64,000 nt of DNA from assembly GCA_907163375.1 (NCBI GenBank), contig CAJQUW010003481.1, forward strand, positions 20,315-84,314, written 5' to 3'. A program made the position numbers and the translations under genes. Position 1 is the stretch's first letter; the number at the start of each line of letters is the position of its first letter. Of the stretch, positions 13,601-28,600 are shown in pieces. The DNA comes from Prostheceraeus crozeri (Eukaryota; Platyhelminthes; Polycladida; Euryleptidae). The notes beneath the pieces were generated by a model. That model searched no databases. It saw nothing but the letters and a program-made list of their open reading frames with translations, and was not told where the DNA came from.

Positions 13601-16600
13601 AAGTGTAGGGGATTAATTAAATTGTGTCAAAAAAATCATGGTTTTGTCACACAATAATACAGATTGCCAAAAGTCAAGCAATCACTAATCGAAAAATCAA
13701 TCAATATTCAACAGTTTTTGTTTAGTTAATTTGCATACAAAGCATCTGTTTCGATGTCGGTGGAGAACCTACCAATTCGTCGGATATCGCAGGATATTGG
13801 GGGTGACAATTGTCGGTTGATTTTGTCAGTAGTTTTGTAGGATAATTGTCGGTCTACGGTTTACACTGCATACATCTCATGGGAACAATAAGAATTTTGG
13901 CCTATATAAAAATCATTACGTCAGAACAAAATGCAAAGAATGCACTTCGCTTACTTGATTCTTCTCATTTATTGAAACTTGGGCTTGGGCTGTGTTTTTT
14001 GACTCAAGTTTTCGCCCAACCTTGTTTCCAACCTGTCTGACCCATAAAGAATTCCACATTTTCGATAAATATTTTGATCTCATTATTTCCCTTCGCCATT
14101 TGACACGAATCATGTAGCCTGATTAACTTCCAAAAATAGCTGGTCTGCACCATTTAATGAGATCGCCAGTGTGGCATTTCGGGACTGATTTAATTCACTT
14201 CGCCACGATTTACCCAGTTCTCCCACTGTTCCCACTTTACTAGAACATCTAGAAAGCTTGTCTTGAAATAAGAGAAATATCGTTTTCTTTACTATTCGTG
14301 CAAATTTCAATATATCACTATGAGTTAAAAACATGAAATTGACTGAACAGCATATTTTTTAGGATGTTTCGATGGGAACGAAATAGCCTATTTACCACTT
14401 TAATACTTTATGAAATTGTATGAAGGGGGAGGGGTGAGTCCTATGATCGATCATGTATCCCTATAATTGCATTAACCATTCATTGACCTTAAATAACCTT
14501 TTAATTGAATACCACTATTCAATATTGATAAATAATAATGCAAATAATTTTGGATATCTTTCGTCAGAAATGTCAATCTATAAACCGATTACTACTCTAC
14601 AAAATAAATGACATTGAAACATACTCACCTGCGCAGCTCTGCAGGGTAGGTTTCCCTTTCACTCTCTTCATCTTGCTTTTGAATCCATCGTTACATACAC
14701 AACGGTAACCTCCTGGAGTATTCGAGCAATGGGAATATGGTATTTTACATCTTTTTCTCTTCTGTCTACATTCATTGATATCTACACAATTATTTCCTTT
14801 CCTTTTATATCCTGATAGACACTCACATCGAAAGCTTCCATACGTGTTATAACAGTGTGAGTGGGCTATACACGGACAAATCTTGAAATGACATTCATTC
14901 ACATCTACAAATGGAAAAGAAATTTCTGTCTTGCAAGTAGGTAGGTCTAAACAATGTCATTTTTTATGTGAAAGTTAAGGATTGGAAACTGGAAGCCATG
15001 CGCCTATCACATGGTACATTCATTATGAGCAGATGTATGGAAAGTTGTGTTCAAAAACTTGAGACTTTTGCAAAGTGTTGCTGACCATCGCCATGCGCTT
15101 CTTGTGAGCGACATTTACTCCTCATTTAACTCTTTAACGGCTAAGCACGAGTTAACTCGCATCGAGCGTTATCAACAGTTGACTGGTGACGGCAACAATG
15201 GAGTACACTGTACAGTAGGAAGCTGAGCCCGAGTAAGCACGTATCGGTAGGACAGGCAACTATCACTGACAGATGAATTTTTTCGTTCCACCGCTCACGA
15301 ATGCCGAGTTACCTCGTTTGTAGTATGAAGTGACTTGATGTCACACTTTCGATATTTTTAGAATTTTTATAATGAATGCAAATCCGCATTCACTGTCATT
15401 GGATATATGCTACCTACTAGTGAACTCTATCTGGAGAATGGCAGGATTGCCTTTTGACAATGAATAGAAGTTGTTGGAATATTCTCGAATGCATTCATAA
15501 CCCATTTGTGTTAATATAATTCTGATGTTGCTCAATATTCAAAAATAACCTTCAAAGCTACGTTTCGGAGAACGTAGTATCTATAAATAGCACACAGCAT
15601 GCGTTACAACCTTGATTGCAAACTAGAATGACCTAGATAATTTACTCAAATTGTACGCATTGTCCTTGAGTCATGTCGTGCAGGAGAAGTTTCAGATCGA
15701 GAAAAGAGTTCAAATGTGCTTTCTTTGTCTCTATCCGAAATGACATCTGTAATCATATACATGTAGGCTTATGCAGTTGTAGAAGCCGGTCTCAATGAGC
15801 TTTTCTAAGAAATTGAGGGAAAATTCGCGGGCACTTCTGTTATTTGCAGGGGTTCATGATGGAGAAATTTGAGAAACACTGATCTAGATGCAACGCGATC
15901 AAGATAATAAATTAAAAATTAAGTTTGAATTCATCTATAATAATGAAAACATGCAATGAAAAAGCTTTGGTCACTGAAAGTTTAATGCGCACCTTTGCAG
16001 ACAAATTTACGATCATATGGCCTTCGAGACATTTCTCCAAATCCTTTCCTACATTTACATCTGTAGGATCCTTGTGTATTTATGCAGACAGTGTTCAAGC
16101 CGCAATTATTGGGCATCGAGCACTCATTGATATCTAGAAAGGCATAAATAGGTGAGTTATTGCATCTATTACAAAAACGAAGAGAATTTCACGATAAATC
16201 TTACCAACACATAAGTTGCGACCATTGCCTCGATATCCCCTTCTACACTGACACGTTCGTTGACCTCTGTGAGCCATACATTGAGCATTCTTGACACATC
16301 TTACGGGTCTGACTTTTATTTTTCTGGTAGAAACGCAGGTACGTGCTTCTTTACAGTCAGGAGATAGCCAGGAGGCTTTTACCTGTAGAAATATATGAAA
16401 TTATGTTAATTGATGACTGTTTTAATTAACAACATGTGGCACACATGAACTCCGAAGTCCAAAGAAAGAGTTAATGAAGGTCTATGTCACATCTTGTTGA
16501 CTGCAGAGATTGGAAAAGAGACCGCAATTAACCACAATTGAAGTCATGTCATACCTGGCGTCATGAAATTCAGCAGATGAATTTACTTACTTACTTTATA

Positions 16601-19600
16601 ATCTGCATTATTCACAAGGGGTGCTTTTGAGACATTTAACTAATTTGTTAGATGCAAGGCTGAGGAGGTGTCGGACTTTTCCATCATGTCCTCATCCGAC
16701 TAACATCGTTGAGTCGCGTCCACGTCCGCATTAGCGAAACCACGACGCGCTCGAGTGCGACAAATAATATCGCGTCGAAACTAGATACACAGGGGCCGTG
16801 CAGAGGACTGTAATTCGTATATTCGTAGTATTCGATTATGCATCTCCGGTCTTCTTTCATCTGCCAGTTACACTTGAATCTCAATATGAACGATTTCAAA
16901 GCCGAGTGCACAAGCATGTGTGTTCTCTGCCCAGACATACTCGCTTCTCCAATTGTGTTTGCCACAGATTTCCGCAGATCAAGTATCGTCGATGTCAGGC
17001 TACCTTGAAATGTTTCGGGAAGCTTGTGCTGACCCACAGCACATTCTGCATGAGAGGATGCCTCAAAGATCTTCTCGAACTCATAGAATGATCATGCCAC
17101 ATTCTCGTACTTCGATACGTCCCAATTCTTTTGTCTTCCATTGTTGTGGAAAACCTGATAATTCCATGAGTCTTCCTCCCCTCCTTCCCTTTCTGTTGAC
17201 CTTTTACTTTTTGTTGCAATCCAATGACCATCTCCAGAATGAAATTGACAATGTCCTCCACTGGACTGACAAACTTCAGCTTAATGTCAATCTTAGCAAG
17301 AGTAGTGTGATGGATGTGGTCACAAAGAAGTCTGTATCTACTGTGCCTGTCAGATTATCAGATGACATTCCCATGAAAAGCGCTGCTGATGTGAAGATTC
17401 TTGGATGTCAATTTTCATGTTGAATAAACACATCAACTATATAGTTAGCAAAGCTTCGAAACGAATTTTTCTTTCTTTAAACCTGAAACGGTTTGGATGC
17501 AACGGAGACATCATCTACAAAGCTTATTGCGCTTACATAAAAGCTGTCTGTGTAGCAAGCTTCTTCGACTTGAGAGAAGAGTCTATAAAATCATTGGTGA
17601 CTCGGTCTCTGGCCTCAAGTGTCCGTCTTCATTAGAAGTTGGCGACAAGCAGTTGTTCAAAGAAGTGTTGAAGTTTGAGGACCATCCGTTGAGAATTTTG
17701 TTTGACGAACGAACTGCAGTCATGTGTAGAAATCGATGTGCGTTGAAACGACTTAAGGCCAAGACTAAGCGCTTTTTAAATTGTTTTATTAAATATTGTA
17801 ATTGACTGATCTATGATCGGAACTGTGATGCTCATGAGCTAGAACCGCTATCAAGCCGACGTGAAGCTGCGGCCATCAAGCTATTTTATCAAGTTGCTTC
17901 GAATGACCAGCATGTCTTGAACTCGATCGCACCCTCAATATCGCAAAGTGGTAGAGTTATAATCCCAGTTGCGAGAAGTGAAAGAAGACTACGTTCATTC
18001 ATCATGAAGACCTCCTAATTGGTAAACGATCGGCACACGCGCCCAAATCTCTAATGTACAGTATTTTCTTCCTATTGTCGCTACTTTTGCACACTAATTT
18101 ATCTTGAGAATCTTACCATGTATCTTCTTCACCTACTCTTTGCATGATTTACAGTCCGATGAAATATACAATCGTGGCCAGTAGAGAGTGACCACCTTCA
18201 GGAATTTCTCTTTTCTTAACTTATTGGCGAAGTCGCTATAATTCCACGGTAGCAGCGATTGCTTTGTTCTCTGAATGACTTACTGTTTCTATGCATATTG
18301 ACTACAAAGCACTAGCCTGCTCCCAGGGTCGGCTAGCGTAGATATTTCAAAATTTGAATCTCTCGCAATTGAAATGATCTTTGCAACTTTAGTCAAGCTT
18401 TGTTTTACCAGGTATCAACAATGGCTCACTTATCATCGGAGCCGCGTGGGAAAACTCAACGCCTCGACGAACGTTATTTGCAACGCAAAATACGGTACCT
18501 GCGCAAATCTACCGTTAAGAAGGCACTTGCAAAAAATTAAGAATACAGGAGCACATTCACCGCCGAAACATCGTGGCGCTGCGAGGAAGATATCTGATCG
18601 TGTTGATGATCCGGCGTCGAACTGTTATGAATTCAATGATCACCAGTCAAGAAATTGCATCGATTCTCCAAGAAAAGTTACAGTCAATGGTCCCATGGCC
18701 TCCCCCAAGCATCGCCCCTTGTTACCAGGCTAAAATTATGAAAAACTGGCTTCACCGAAAATTAATTTCGGTTCTGTCTCCATGGTCGGGATCGTGCCCA
18801 GGTCTGGACAGTTTGAAAATTGCTTGGTTCGACTGAACATAATGTAGCAGCAGACAATCCAGCATCTCAGCGACTTGAAGCAGTCAATCATGAAGGCATG
18901 GTGTCAACAAATAACGGTTGAGCACTGTTCTGACCTCATCCAACCCATGCTTCGCCGCATTGTCGCAGTGTGTGCGGCTGACAGAAAATCATGAGAAAAT
19001 AAATGAAGTACTGAATTAACACGTTAAGTTGTGATGATATTGAACTACAGCCTCAGTCTACAGCTTTGTCATCAAATCTTGTTGATGACAAGTGCATTTC
19101 TGATCACATCTATCACGTTGTTCAAATGCTAACCACTCTCTCAGGGTGGTCACTCTCTACTGGCCACGACTGTATACGCTTATTATTATTATTATTATCT
19201 ATACAGTCTCTCTCTTTATATTACGATAAATATTTTGTATCATGCTTAAATATGCATGGAATTTGTCAATGCGTTCACCGCCTCTGTGAAGCAAAATACA
19301 GAATTTTGAATATTACATTATGGTATTTGATTGACTTGCTAGCTGTACTTTATATGATTTCTATTATCTCAATAAATCTATCTTATCTTATCGTAGTCAG
19401 GACTAGAATTGCATTGGCTGTGCTGGGTGATAATTCGAAATCACTAACCTTATACATAGAACGGGTGTTCTTATCCACACATCCACAATGCTTTATACAT
19501 TTTTCTCCGAATTTGAAATAGCCTTTGTGACATCTGCAACCCTCAGTGATATATTGCCTGTGACGATATCCGTGATGCATATTTCCCTTTCCACGATGCC

Positions 19601-22600
19601 GTAAGTGTCTGTTTTTCTGTTGACAAGTTCTCTCTGGATGCCGCAGATAGTAGGTGTATCTTGAATACCTTGGACACTTCATCGCTGAAATTAACATACA
19701 GTACAAATATGTATTGCAAAAAATCATAAGAAAATCATTCAAATTCATCATGAGCAAGAACATAAATATTCATTATGTCTTACCACTGCGATGACACTCA
19801 GGAGAAGGAGAAAGCCTACGAGTTAGAGAAGAAACAAATAAGAAGATGAAACTACTCAATAACTTATCATTGTAAGTAATATAGCAACAAATAGAGACAA
19901 TTTGAGCCGAAGATGTTTCACAAATCTCAGTTAGCGTCTATCTTCATGTGTATCGATGGGACGATTGCAATGTGTGCGCATCGGAATGGTCAAAAGTGAC
20001 TACGTCAGAGTGAGTTCAGGTGTCCCTCAAGGCTCAATACTTGGTCCTTACCTGTTCTCGAGCTGTTCAGCGAATGATCACGTGGAAGAAGTCCATCATT
20101 CGCTATTGGAATGGTCTGGGAGCGATGACTTACCTCTTAATATGAATAAGTGCAAAATGTTGGCAATTGAACGTTCTCCAAACTTTACTCCTATACGTCT
20201 GTCGAACATTCCCCTGGTGGAAGAGCTGAAAATTCTTGGTGTGATTTTTGACCCGAACAAAAATTGGAATACCCACATCAATGCTACTGTAAGAACCGCA
20301 GCAAGAAGATTATTCATCATCCGTGTGCTTAAACAAAATGACGTTTGTGAGGCATCATTAATCAACGCTTTCATCGCAATTGTGCGATCGATTTTGGAGA
20401 ATTACTCACCGTTGCTAGCTGGACTGTCGACAGAAAATTCACTTAAGCTGGAAAGAATTCAAAATCGTTTTCATCGAATCTTGTGCGGCAGGGATTACAA
20501 AGAGTGCTCAAGTCATCACTTCGAACCTATCTCTAGTAGAAGAAAGTGCGCTTCTTTGAAACTCCTTTCGCTTGCCAAGTCCCCATCACCACACATTTTA
20601 AACCCTCTTGTGCCTCCTGTCTCTTCTTCCGGAAGGATCATTATGCCTACAGTGAAAACCACAAGACGCAGCAACACATTCTTTATTAAAACCTCAAAAT
20701 GGGAGAATGAACACCACATTCGTCGTCTTTGACGTTCTTCCTTAACTTTCCATATACTGTGATTGCCTATGAATGATCTTTATGTCTTCCATACGATGTT
20801 AATTTCATTACCTTAATTATCTTGTCTTGTATTGCTTGTACACTACGATTTTTAATCTTCTGGAAATAAAAACGCATATTAGAATATTAGAATACGAATA
20901 GAAGCGAATTCAAAAATTTCGTGAACACCTACTATAATGATTTTCATATCGCTTATAAAGCAACGAGTACTTACTACAACCAGTTTTCTGTCTCCAATCT
21001 GGCAAAGCGAAGCCTTTTCTTCGACACATTTTAGCAGCAACAGAGTAATATGAGCACATTCTTTTGTCAGTTGTTTTAAGCGATGCACAACCGTCCCAAT
21101 AACAAGAACTGAAATAAACATATATATTCAAGCTGCTCGCAAATTATTGTGATGATCAGCACTTACTCCATGAGATAATTCAATCTGACCTTCCTTGCAC
21201 ATTTACCGAACACCTTATTTTTAGGGTCGAGGATTTCACCGCACTTTTTTATTAGGGTGTTTTTCACTTCTTCGGAGCAAGTTGGCCATATTGTTTCTTC
21301 TGTTCTGCATGTGCTGAAAACATGGTAGGTATCAGTCTGTTTGACCCTTTCAAGACCTTGGGAAATCAAAAATAATGTTTGTTTTCAGTATATTGCAAAT
21401 ATTTTCTAGGCATCAGTAATAATTCCTATCAAAACTTTCGTTGCAAATAATATTTTTCATCACTATTATTTGTTTATTCACGTCGTTTTATATCTGACAA
21501 TAACTAAAAAAGCGCCGAATTTTCAGTTCTGATATTGTTCGGAAAAGGTAAACTGTACAAGGTAAGTTTTGAAGTTTACTGATGTATAAACGGCTTCAAC
21601 ATTTAGTTTTAGGTTGGTTTCAAAATATTATGATGGTTACACGTTCAATATCCTATCTAGAAAAATTGATATTTTTGACTTTGTTGTCCCTGTGGTTCAT
21701 AAAGGAGTTCTCAGGCAGAAATAACTGACTTTTTCATTTCACTTGAAACAATGCCCTTAAGTCATATTTAGGGCAATTTTTATGACATTATAACATTGTG
21801 TCATTTTAGGGTTAGGCAATATTGTCATATTTTCTGCGTGTGATCATTTCTAGTCATTTTTCTGCAGTTTTAGACTCTTAGAGTTTCCGGGAAGTAGATT
21901 CAGAAATGACCGATGCTTGCAGAATGATGTAATATTGAACTTCTCAACAGCGCAATGCAGTTCTGAGGACAGTTCCCATGCATGAATTGCCTACAGATAT
22001 GAATGTTGGCGGCGGCGCCAGGATTGGCTCGTCTATCGTCTGCCTTTCCTTGCCTGCCAACCGCTGCTTCGGTAGAGCGTTCTTCTCCATGTTGATGAAA
22101 ATGCTATGTAAAGACAGGCCTTTTTAAACATCAAATGTAGTAAATTGCATTACTTTATTGTACAGCAGGCTGTAAATGGACATGATGTGGTAAAGTTTGA
22201 AATAAACCGTATTATTTGTCGGAAATTGAACTTTTTAACTTTTTGTCTGAAAATGGAAACATAATTTTTGCTGTATTCTAAGAGTTTTGCATCTTACTAA
22301 CTTACAATTTGAGATTTTAGTCATTTTTTGGTCACATATTGAGACTTTTAGGTCATAAAAAAGTGCACTAGTCATTATAAATGTCGAGCACCATTGTAAT
22401 CGTAATGTTTGCATGCTCTTTACTCAATATGATGCTGTTTAATGTAAGGTTGAAGGACTAAGTGGAGATAATCAAGTCCTAGATCACTTGCCTTGAGATG
22501 AAATGACCTGTTTCGTCCTTTCAATAATGTCAAATTTGAGAAGTACTCGCTCATGTTAGTCAATCGATGTTACAAATGATAATGATGGCTGAAAGAGCAT

Positions 22601-25600
22601 AAGCACGCTCTGGACATTGTCTAGAAAGCACACACAGACGCTCACACGAGCGCAAGTCAACCACTATTGGTGTAGAAATGTGAAATCACACATTGATGTC
22701 AGACGTATTGAACTGCTCTGTAGTTGATATCATTAGAATTCCTACTTACCGACCGTTTTTGTTATCTTCAGCATCCCTGATCTGCCAACTTGCACCGAAT
22801 CGGGCATCACGTCTTGGCACCTTTGCATAGTTGACACTTGAAGGCGACAAGTAATCGTCTTTAATGTTGCCGTTGCAGTTTCCACATATTCCTGAAAACA
22901 ATTTTGACTTTCTGATTTTTTCTCGAGACATCACCGAATGTTGAAACTCACCCTGAACTTTGTTTTTATAGAGATTCCTGTCAAGCTTGACGAAGACGTC
23001 TACGTCATTCTCGAAGAAGACTTGCATGACACCACATTCTTTAGGAGCTCTGAAACCCACGCCATCACCAGTAGTGAATAAATCTAGATCCGCATTCTCT
23101 GTAACTATCTCTCCATCCAGCTGTAGAAGAAAGTTAACTTTTTATAAAATATAGTACGGTATTTAAACAATTTTCGCTATAAATCCCTACACTTTAAACT
23201 GTAGGGTACGAAAGCTGGCTGATTTTGACTACGAAAGCGATGTACAAAACGAGAATACAAAATGTAATAACAAAATGTACCAAAGCGCTATTGTTTGAGC
23301 TTATACACTACGAAGGTGATTGATTATGCTATTGGATGATAAAAACAATTCAATAGGAATGCCAATCGCTTTCGTAGTGTGTGAGCACGAACAACAGCGC
23401 TTTCGTACATTTTGTTATTTTCGCTTTGTACATCGCTTTCGTAAGTAGCTTTGGAAATGTACAGTTTACAATGTAAACACTAAATTCGGCACGAAACATG
23501 GCAATAAAAGTGAAGAAAGCCTGGTCATCATCACTTCACGAGTTGACTAGAAATGAATTTGTTTACTTCAAGTGCTTTCTGCTCAGACGATGAGGTCAAA
23601 AGACGTCAGATCAAGCTGCAGACATCGCTGCACTTCACGTTATCGCCCGTACTAGTCCGATTTGCACTAATATTGGCATATGGGTAGAAAATATCCTCAC
23701 AGACGTGAACATAAAGTTTTCTGACGATTGACTAACTTCCACGGATTTCAGACAAATTAAAAAACGTGGGTGGGCGATAACCCACAAGTACCCTCCATTG
23801 GACGAAATTTGCCTTATTCAATATTTAAGCTGATGTTGTTGTACTCAATTTACCTCAATTTTCTTGTCCTTCATTAATCTGATTCGATGACCACCGAATC
23901 GGATTTCAACGTATTTGGTCCACGAAATTTGTACAGAATCCTTCATTACTTGGGCAGCTTTTGGTCGTCGATCTTCGTTTTTCACCCTTACATCAATGTG
24001 ACATTTTTTCAAGGAAGACTTTAACATTCCATCGATTAATCTAACCAGCTGGTAAGTACACTTCCCCATAAAGTGTATGATTTGTCCATCAAATGTGAAA
24101 TAATGCGGATCTCCTAATGCTTTGCACTCACATGGCCCTGGAAGAATAAGATGGAATTGTTTAGATGATGCATGCTCAAGATATTACAAAACGAAAGTAA
24201 AACTTTTAAAGTTGAATTCGAAAATTACAAAGTACTGAATAGAAACAAATTTTTTTCGAAAAAAATGCCTTCGGGAATTTAGCCGCATCTAATGTTTAAA
24301 GTGGTGACAGCTTGACAGTGCCGTATGGATCTACATTGTGGCAATATTACAGGTTACATAAACAATTAGACAGTTAGACAAGATAACACATTTTCCTGGA
24401 TAAATCAGAAACCGTAATGGAAGCGTCTCAAGTAAAAAGTTATTCATAGCGATATTTAAATAATCCAATATTCTTTAACCTACGGTTACAACAGATACAC
24501 CACAAATGTACTTCTAGTGACATAAAGCAATTAATGTTGACATCTAACAGAATTGTGGACAGATTCAGCACCTTGGACAAATGTTAGTATGTAGTTCCAG
24601 ATACTCTTCTTTATAACTTAAAATTAATGGATGGAAATACATGACAAGTTAATAAGTGTATTCAGGAAAAACAGCGCATTTTTCATTATCCTCATAGCTA
24701 TTTCGGGGCGACTCTTCAGGAGACGTATAACCGTTGTGGCACGTAAATACAGAACCAAGTTCGTTCACCACAGCTCATGGCAAGACATTTCAGCACTGCA
24801 GCAACAGACAAAACAAGAGAGTAAAAGAAGACAATAGAAAGTAAAATGCATGACAATGAGAAGCTAAACCCAAGGCAAACGCAAGATGTTTTCAGTCTTT
24901 GTGGATGCAGAATTTTCAGGACAGTAATGAGACGCTAGTGAATACAGTAATTCTTAAATGCGAAGAAGGAATGAGGGCCTGTGAGAATACAAAATAGTGA
25001 AATAAGAGGGAAAACACGTCGCGAGAAAGTCACATGATATGCAGACAAAGTCTCTCAGTCCGCCCAATATTATTGCGCCTGAATGCTATAATGTGAGCAT
25101 AATGGCTTCTTAATAAGCATTTGAAAATCAATTTGAATTCAAAACTTACGCTCGCATTTTATTTTGGGATTTCCATAATATCCGTCGTAGCATTTGCACT
25201 CATATCTTTTATTAGTAAATACACACTCAGCATTTTCTCCACATTCATTTTCACATAATCCACCTGGTACTCCTGGAAAAGAAATTCACAATTTAAATCC
25301 AGCGAATACTATCAAAGGTGTTGAAGTAACACGACTGAAAGCCGACGGAATAGCTCAGTTGATATAGGCTTGCATTTCAACTCGGGTGTGTGCAGGAGGT
25401 CTATAGTTCCACATCGTCTATATGGAGAGGCAACATCGCTTTACTAACCTAGAGGATGTGAACCCAACCTTGGTGATTTTTGCAGCTTAACGAAGGTTTC
25501 CCGAGTAATTGCTAACATGGTTTCATGCATTGAATAGGGCAGGGTGATCACCGCATAGCATCTCTTTCATTATCTCTGATGTTTCATTTTTTCATAAACG

Positions 25601-28600
25601 GGGTACATCAACTTCCCCAAAATCTATCATACCAAATTGCCATCGAAAAGTCAGTCGTTCACTCCTCATCGTTTGGTACATAGTCTTCTTGGGCCGTATG
25701 CTAGAACAACCCCTAACTTAGGATTTGCCTAAGTTAGGGGGAAAATCCTAAGTGGTATGCTTGAACGTCACCCCTAAGTCACTTAGGAAAAAAATCTTAG
25801 GGGATCGCTGGGGGTACCTAAGTTAGGGTTAGGGGGTGTTGGTATGCTGAAACAAAGTTAGGAAAAAATCCTAGGAATTAAATCACAAAATCTTGACGAA
25901 ATCTAGGAGAACTTAGACCCGCCCCTAAGTCAGGAAATATATATCAGTTCTTCAACAAATTTTCTGTATGGACTAAATCAGTTAAACCTGTTCAATAGTG
26001 GTTTAGATTCACTTTTATTTAACAGGTATATAGTGCCTATGTTCATTTCCTAACAATTTTTTGACGATTTACCCTGTATGCAAAGGTTTTTGATTACGAT
26101 GACACTTACTATCTGTCAGATAATTATTGTGGGCTATCAACGACTAATATAATATTGTAGCTCGACGACTTCCAACTCCTGAAGAAATCGTGCTAAAGAA
26201 AGAAACAAAGAAGATCAGAAATATGACCATTATGCAGGAAAATGATCCGAATGATAAATTCCCGGAAACATCGGCGAACGATGGAAATGAACGCCAGCGA
26301 GAAATAATAAATACATATATACTTTCTTTAATTTCCTTATTTCTAAGTTGGACCTTGAATTCCTAGTAATTTTCGTATACACAATATTATTTGCATTGTC
26401 ACACCAGTGGATTAAGTCGTTTTCAAAAATAATCATCTACATTGGAAAATGGAAGGTTGTATTTGACGACATTATCTTGAATTAATTGACTAATCTCACT
26501 TCACGGGGAAGACTTTGTGCTGAGTTTATGAGAATATAAGAGTTTACATGTAATTATAGCAGTATGAAAAGTGAAGCATGCAATAGTGATTACTTTAAAT
26601 TTGCATTATTTGCAGCTCAAGGTATAAGATTGTATTGCCAAAGTATTCCAATATCAATAACACAGTTTATATCTTTTTAATTCATGGTTTTTAATTATTT
26701 TTCACTCTTCCTATCTATAGATACTTTGACCATATTCTTTGATCATAGGTTACTCTTGAACATTAGCAAATGCGAGTATCAATTTGACATTTGAACTAAC
26801 GATAATTTCAATCAAATGTTAACAGTTTTTGCAGTGAAAGTTCGTAAAAAATAAAGATCTTTGATGGAAGCTAATAATGGTTCGGATACGTCCTGTTATA
26901 TTCATCATTGGCATGATAAGATTGAATCTACAATATTTGCTGTGCGCTCCATTCTGATTGGTTGCTGAAATCTACCAGTACAATGTCAACCCATGTAATA
27001 ATAAATGCTGGTAATATATTTTCTATATTCATGTTAGAAACTGGTGGCACCATCTTCTCAATCATGAGATGACAATTATAATGCAGTCTATTTTGTTTAA
27101 TTTGATGCAGTATTAGCTGAGTTATCGCCAATTTCATGTTTCGACAACTTTTGTGTTGACGATAAGTCCACGGTATTCACTCATTAGTTGAGTAATTAAG
27201 ACGTGCACACTTTGAGGATAAATGTATTATTCCACATAACTTTGGAACTACTGCATCGATTTCGATAAACGAAACGTTGTCTTCATCGAAACAACAAGAT
27301 GAATACAACTGCAGTTCCAGTTTATCGGTAACTGATATTTTTTCAAATTGTTTTTTTCACCGTCTATCAATCGCCGACTGCAGTTTGTGAGACAATTCGT
27401 TGTCAGGGTGTGAAAATAAACACAGCCGCAGCAATCCGGTAATATGCCAATCAAGTGAACTTAGGGAGAGTCCCCTCCCTAACTTAGTGAATTGCTAGGG
27501 AACGTTCAAGCATACCGACTAGGATTTCACCCAGCGAATCCCTAAGTTAGGATTCTAAGATAAAAATCTTAGGAATTGTTCTAGCATACGGCCCGTGATC
27601 CCTAAAATAAACCCAAACGTTTTACTAGGATGTTACACGACCAGTCTTTTACCACGCTAGTAGACTACGTACTCTTGGGTAATTAAGGAAATGCCATAAA
27701 CCAAAAATCATCACTTAGAGTGCCGCAGTTTCATTCGCTAGCACGACAAAGACAGCTAGGGGTCGTCATTTAGGGGGGAGTTTTTTTATTCGAACACTAA
27801 ATGATTTTCTTCCATAAACAAAAGCTTCATGCAAAACAGAAATCATGGTGTAGATTTCCAGTCACATCAGAATGTAGAAAACTAATCCAAAGCTTAAATG
27901 TGCTTCTATTATAATAACTGTAACCATTCTAATAAATCTTTGAAAAGGTATCGTGCAGCTCTACACAGCTTCAAATGCGGTTAAAACGAAGATGGAGAAC
28001 ATGTAGATACCCAAAGAATACAAATGATTAGGAAAATGCACAAAAAGACTATATTTAGCATTTTTGATAAGAAGTAATTGTATAACATTTGAATTTCCAA
28101 TACTATATTCGATGTCAAGGGTATCATTATGATCATGATAAGATTCTTGGACTTTTATTCAATAAATCCTGTACTCATCTTGAAAACTGATGCGTTTGGT
28201 AGAAGTCAGGAAACAAAATATTTGTAAAAAAGACAAAATTCAAACCCTAAAAAGTACTTTTCAAAATAGATCATAAATTTCTCTTTCCGGTGGGTCAAAT
28301 CAAACGATTTTTGGTGGAAAGTTTGGAAATAAGTTAAAACTAAAGTCACACAAGCTTTGGTCGGTTGACTCAGGCTTTATGAGCACTATATACAGCATAA
28401 ATGCGAAATAACTAGAAGTCTCGGAATTACTTGGAAGAAATTACTTGTCTTGTAACTATAATAACCACATGACGAACTGCCTGCCAAATCACATTCTTAA
28501 AATGAAGGATGACAAAATGACATGAACCTGTGCGACAAGAAAATTATTCAGTTTGGACAAAATTATACTTCAAACAACAAAATGTGACGTTCGTTTCTCC

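Noticed and set aside
25810-25840. TTAGGG-like runs suggesting interstitial telomere sequence
   Set aside because: Only isolated TTAGGG-like words within the CCTAAGTTAGG palindromes of the TIR element; no tandem array.
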